Source of the DNA: Bacteroidota bacterium
GTDB taxonomy: Bacteria; Bacteroidota; Ignavibacteria; Ignavibacteriales; Ignavibacteriaceae
Direction of reading: 5' to 3'
NCBI GenBank assembly: GCA_021793635.1
Contig: JAJYSI010000121.1
Coordinates: 1 to 8,471, forward strand
DNA: 8,471 bases
The notes under the pieces are model-generated. The model ran no database searches, had not been told where the DNA came from, and saw only the letters and a list, made by a program, of their open reading frames with translations. This document shows, piece after piece, positions 5,321 to 8,471 of this stretch. The position numbers were made by a program, and so were the translations under genes. The first letter of the stretch is position 1. Each line of letters opens with the position of its first letter.

Positions 5321-8221
5321 TTACTTCAAAAGCACCATTTTTTTTGTATCAGTAAAAGTTGGAGTAACAAGCCTGTAAAAATAAACTCCGCTTGATAAAT
5401 GTCCGGCAGAAAAACTAACTGAATATTTACCGGCTGTCTTTTCTTCTTCAATCAGATCAGCAACCTGATTTCCCAAAACATCATAAATCTTTAACGAAAC
5501 ATGTCCGTCTTTAGCAAGATCAAATTTTATTGTTGTGTTTGGGTTAAAAGGGTTTGGATAGTTTTGATAAAGACTAAAGGTTGTGGGATTAAAGGGATTT
5601 ATAATATTTCCAAGGCTATTTATGTCTTGAAATTTAATTCTTGCATTTGAAATTGCATTTCTCAAATCGTTGAGGCTATATCCGCCGGCAACAGCAAAGG
5701 CAACGTCAATTGTATCGTGTGCAGGTATGTTAAAAGGACCGCCGGAAGTAACTTCGGAAATATCTCCGGGACCAGCGTTAGGCTTTCCAATTCCGCTTGA
5801 AAGCGCCTGCCATTTTTCAGCGTAAGAGAATCCGTCGTAAATCTGGAAACCATTGTCACCACCCGGATTTAATATTCCCCAGTAGCCGTAATTATTGGAA
5901 GAAATCAATGCGGTGCTTACCCATTTATTCTGACTACTATTGCCATGGTAAGCATAGCCGAGCTTTCCAGTTGTATCATAAGCCGTATAATCGCTATCTC
6001 CGCCGCTGGTTAAATCCCAATCGAAGAAAAGTCCCGCATATAAATTTGAAAGCGTTGAATTATTATTATTGACAATGCTGTATCTAAGGATTATATAATT
6101 GTTATCCGGCGAATTAGCAAAAGAATAGGAACGAAGCTTGATTGTTACGCCCAATTTATTTGCCATAGCTCCATTATCATTAAAAACAGTTGTGCCCTCT
6201 TGATACCCGTTGCTTGAAGTAAGAATGGAGAAGGGTTGAACACTTTGGAAAGCGGTGTCTTGATTTTGTCCCTGGGCAGAATCTCTTGTCTCATCTGAAA
6301 TCTTGTTTGCGGAAGTACCGAGCATAAGTGCACCTTCAAACATTAGGCTGCCATCGCCTTGAAATGAAAAGCCGTCGCCTTCAAGGTTTGTGGCGTAATC
6401 ATTATAGCCCAATGCACCTTTGCTGGTAATTGTAAGGGCGACGTTATTACCCGACTGAGTTGCATAAGATGGATTAACCAGCATATTGAACGTCTGGAAA
6501 TCTTTATAGTTTCCGCCGGTAAAACTAAGATTAAATTGGAGCAAATAATTTAGCGGCAATGTGCTGTCAAGTTTTACAGTAAACATTGCAGAAGAATTGT
6601 CTAATGAATCCAAGGTTCCCATGTGTGTAATAGTAAAGCTGCTGTTTTCCAAAGTTGAGTAGGAGTTGTAATCTTGAAGTGCAACTTTTATGTTATCTAC
6701 CGGTTGAAGATAATTTTTAAATTTAATCATGATAGAGACAGTTTCGCCGGGTTCAAGAATGCCATTGTTATTATCACCTGGAGCATTATCAAAAAATTGA
6801 ATATCATCTGCGCGGATTGCTTGTGAATTCGTATCGGCTAAAGCTTTGTAAGCATTGATTCTTCCATAGCCTAACTGATGATAATAGGCGGCGTTTTGGG
6901 CAAGAGTATCAATAACATCGCTGTTCACTCTAATCTGCTGCGCAACTTGAAGAGGATTGTAATCTGGAAAGTGAGAAATAACAAGCCCTGCAAGTCCAGC
7001 AGCCAAAGGTGAAGCAAACGAAGTACCATCGCCTCCCGGCAATAAATATGTATTAGGTTGCCAGGTGGAGCTTATATTATCACCCGGAGCCATAACGTCC
7101 ACATTAGGACCATAATTCGAATAATAGGAGACTACATCGTTAGCATCCGTTGCACCGACCGACAGAACACCTTTATAAGCGGCAGGGTAAAATGATTCAT
7201 TAACTCCATCATTACCGGCAGCGGCAACTACGAGAGCGCCCTTTGAAATAGCATAATTAATGACATCCTGCTCGGCCTGGGAATATCCGCCTCCGCCCCA
7301 GCTACAATTTATAACTTTAGCTCCGTGATCGACCGCGTATCTTATTCCTTCGAAACCATAAACAATCAAAGGCTCGCCGCCGGAAGTAATGTCTCCCTCA
7401 GAAACTTTTACCGCCATAATTTTACAGTTAAACCCTATGCCTGAGATACCGATTCCATTATTTGTTACAGCCGAAGCAATACCGGCGACAAAAGTGCCAT
7501 GAGCGGGAACGTCTTCCATAGGATTATTATCGGGCGTGCTGGTAAGCCCGCCAAAGTCCCAGCCAATTGAATCACCGGGAAAGCCAGTATCAGTTTGCCA
7601 ACTTGGATTGTGCCAAATATTTCCGTACAAATCAGGGTGAGACCAATCTACCCCGTCGTCAACAATTGCAATTATAACATTGGGATTTCCTTTGGAAATG
7701 CTCCAGGCATCTGCGGCATCTATTATTGCTAAATTATATTGCTGAGAATAGTACGGGTCATTCGGTGTAAATGAAGCAGTATTTTTAGGAACACCGGCAA
7801 GCTTACGAAGGTATCTTGGCTCAGCCCATTCAACGTTACTAAGTTTTTTTATTTTGGAGGCAACGACTGCGGGGTCTGCATTATCATCATATTTTACAAT
7901 ACATATTCTATTTAATCCAAAATTGGTTCCCGTGCTTTTTTCACTGAAAGCTGATTGGGTAGAATAAAATTTATATTTGCTAAAAGCTGAGTTTAATTGA
8001 GAAGTAAATTCTGGAAGCTTAAGCATACCTGCCGTTTGTTGATTTCCCGAAGGAGCGGGCTGCCGAAGCTTTACAACTAGAGTATTTGCGAGGTAATAAA
8101 TGTTACCGTGCTTAATTACTTGTGAGTTCAAATTATTATTTTGTGTTAGACCCAAGCTAAGTGCAAGTGCAAATAAGAGGAATAAAAACTTATAAAGACT
8201 GTTACTTTTTGATTTCTTCAT
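5321..8221 (-). CDS. Secreted subtilisin-like (S8) serine protease with T9SS type A sorting domain
   Basis: This is a 966-residue multidomain exoprotein. Residues 1-25 form a signal peptide (Lys-rich start, hydrophobic 11-25). Residues 35-140 look like a propeptide of the kind found before S8 domains ('NVEWAEPRYLRKL' at 129-141). The catalytic domain (about 155-460) has the full triad: Asp188 in 'IAIVDDGVDWSHPDL', His241 in 'HGTFVAGIAS', Ser401 in 'GDGTSFASP', and oxyanion Asn337 in 'VVAAAGNDG'. It should thus be active. Residues 470-585 resemble an Ig-like/NEW3-type beta domain ('NGILEPGETVSIMIKFKN', 486-503). Residues 590-865 form an unassigned beta-rich region. Residues 882-966 are the T9SS sorting domain, with 'YQNYPNPFNPNTTIKF' at 885-900 and 'SSGVYFYRL' at 943-951, so export through the outer membrane and cleavage or surface anchoring are expected. 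An extra 'NPFNPTT' lies just before it at 875-881. The likely role is extracellular protein degradation. It appears monocistronic, with its own promoter upstream. Confidence 0.96.
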   Translation of the reverse strand: MKKSKSNSLYKFLFLLFALALSLGLTQNNNLNSQVIKHGNIYYLANTLVVKLRQPAPSGNQQTAGMLKLPEFTSQLNSAFSKYKFYSTQSAFSEKSTGTNFGLNRICIVKYDDNADPAVVASKIKKLSNVEWAEPRYLRKLAGVPKNTASFTPNDPYYSQQYNLAIIDAADAWSISKGNPNVIIAIVDDGVDWSHPDLYGNIWHNPSWQTDTGFPGDSIGWDFGGLTSTPDNNPMEDVPAHGTFVAGIASAVTNNGIGISGIGFNCKIMAVKVSEGDITSGGEPLIVYGFEGIRYAVDHGAKVINCSWGGGGYSQAEQDVINYAISKGALVVAAAGNDGVNESFYPAAYKGVLSVGATDANDVVSYYSNYGPNVDVMAPGDNISSTWQPNTYLLPGGDGTSFASPLAAGLAGLVISHFPDYNPLQVAQQIRVNSDVIDTLAQNAAYYHQLGYGRINAYKALADTNSQAIRADDIQFFDNAPGDNNNGILEPGETVSIMIKFKNYLQPVDNIKVALQDYNSYSTLENSSFTITHMGTLDSLDNSSAMFTVKLDSTLPLNYLLQFNLSFTGGNYKDFQTFNMLVNPSYATQSGNNVALTITSKGALGYNDYATNLEGDGFSFQGDGSLMFEGALMLGTSANKISDETRDSAQGQNQDTAFQSVQPFSILTSSNGYQEGTTVFNDNGAMANKLGVTIKLRSYSFANSPDNNYIILRYSIVNNNNSTLSNLYAGLFFDWDLTSGGDSDYTAYDTTGKLGYAYHGNSSQNKWVSTALISSNNYGYWGILNPGGDNGFQIYDGFSYAEKWQALSSGIGKPNAGPGDISEVTSGGPFNIPAHDTIDVAFAVAGGYSLNDLRNAISNARIKFQDINSLGNIINPFNPTTFSLYQNYPNPFNPNTTIKFDLAKDGHVSLKIYDVLGNQVADLIEEEKTAGKYSVSFSAGHLSSGVYFYRLVTPTFTDTKKMVLLK

Positions 8222-8256
8222 TTATAACCCAACTTGGTAAAAAATTATTTATACTT

Positions 8257-8264
8257 CAAAGTTA
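8257..8264 (-). promoter_or_regulatory. Candidate -7 element of the protease gene
   Basis: The complement of 8257-8264 reads TAACTTTG, an exact TAnnTTTG match, 35 nt before the ATG at 8221. The nearest upstream TTG is 25 nt away, longer than the usual 19-21, so the -33 element is weak. The ATG is preceded by AT-rich sequence without a Shine-Dalgarno. Confidence 0.45.
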
Positions 8265-8301
8265 ATATTATTAAAACTTGAAATAATAACAACGTAAAAT
8301 T

Positions 8302-8350
8302 TTAATGGACATTGTTTATAACGAATTATTAATGGAAACATTGTTTAATT
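8302..8350. repeat. Imperfect direct repeat upstream of the protease promoter
   Basis: TTAATGGA-CATTGTTTA (8302-8319) recurs as TTAATGGAAACATTGTTTAA (8329-8348), differing by a 2-nt insertion, with start points 27 bp apart. It lies about 40-85 bp upstream of the candidate -7 element, a usual place for a regulator site, but AT-rich chance similarity is possible. Confidence 0.45.
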
Positions 8351-8413
8351 ATAGGTATAAATGAGATTAATTGAGAGATAAACATAAGATAAGGGTATTA
8401 TAAGGCTTGTTGA

Positions 8414-8446
8414 AGTGCATTCAGAGTGCATTGAGAGTGTATTCAG
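8414..8446. repeat. Three 11-bp tandem repeats
   Basis: Consecutive units AGTGCATTCAG (8414-8424), AGTGCATTGAG (8425-8435) and AGTGTATTCAG (8436-8446) differ by one base each from the first. The period is close to one helical turn, so a protein could contact each unit on the same face. The array is near the right edge, and it is not clear whether it belongs to the protease or to a gene beyond the window. Confidence 0.75.
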
Positions 8447-8471
8447 ATTATGTTTAATGTGTTTTCCCTTT

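Noticed and set aside
8450..8471. Possible start of a plus-strand gene (ATG at 8450, M-F-N-V-F-S-L)
   Set aside because: Only seven codons are visible, with no ribosome-binding site or promoter that would support it.

Overview
The window is AT-rich and looks like chromosomal DNA from the Bacteroidota/Chlorobi/Ignavibacteriota group, most likely an Ignavibacteria-type organism. The main clue is the C-terminus of the large protease (5321-8221, minus strand). It carries a type IX secretion (T9SS) type A sorting domain of the 'YQNYPNPFNPNTTIKF' style that is typical of that lineage. AT-rich leaders with little Shine-Dalgarno sequence, and promoter candidates resembling TTG-N20-TAnnTTTG, fit the same group. 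Species cannot be told from this sequence.

Layout from left to right. Positions 1-547 (minus) hold the 5' part of a secreted glycoside hydrolase family 2-like protein that runs off the left edge. It does not end in a stop codon here and is easy to miss. Positions 548-1079 are non-coding and built from dispersed repeats: a 105-bp inverted-repeat unit at 648-752 and a 228-bp repeat at 803-1030. Triosephosphate isomerase (tpiA, 1080-1835, minus) is divergent from a class II Fic protein (2170-3306, plus). Their 334-bp spacer holds promoter candidates, one hairpin and short direct repeats. The fic gene converges on ferrochelatase (hemH, 3353-4369, minus). hemH lies 9 bp downstream of a C-terminally truncated YfiT/BstA-like DinB-family gene (4379-4753, minus). 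Positions 4754-5320 are filled mostly by a roughly 480-bp nested inverted-repeat element that contains a second copy of the 803-1030 repeat. Then comes the 966-residue secreted subtilisin-like protease (5321-8221, minus). The right-hand 250 bp is its upstream region, with a good -7 element and short direct repeats.

The genes do not form one pathway. They are housekeeping (tpiA in glycolysis, hemH in haem synthesis), secreted degradation (the GH2-like protein and the T9SS protease) and one self-regulated Fic AMPylase-type protein. I see no phage, CRISPR or multi-gene defence system. The most unusual material is the repeat architecture, the truncated DinB-family gene abutting hemH, and a four-cysteine insertion in the ferrochelatase.
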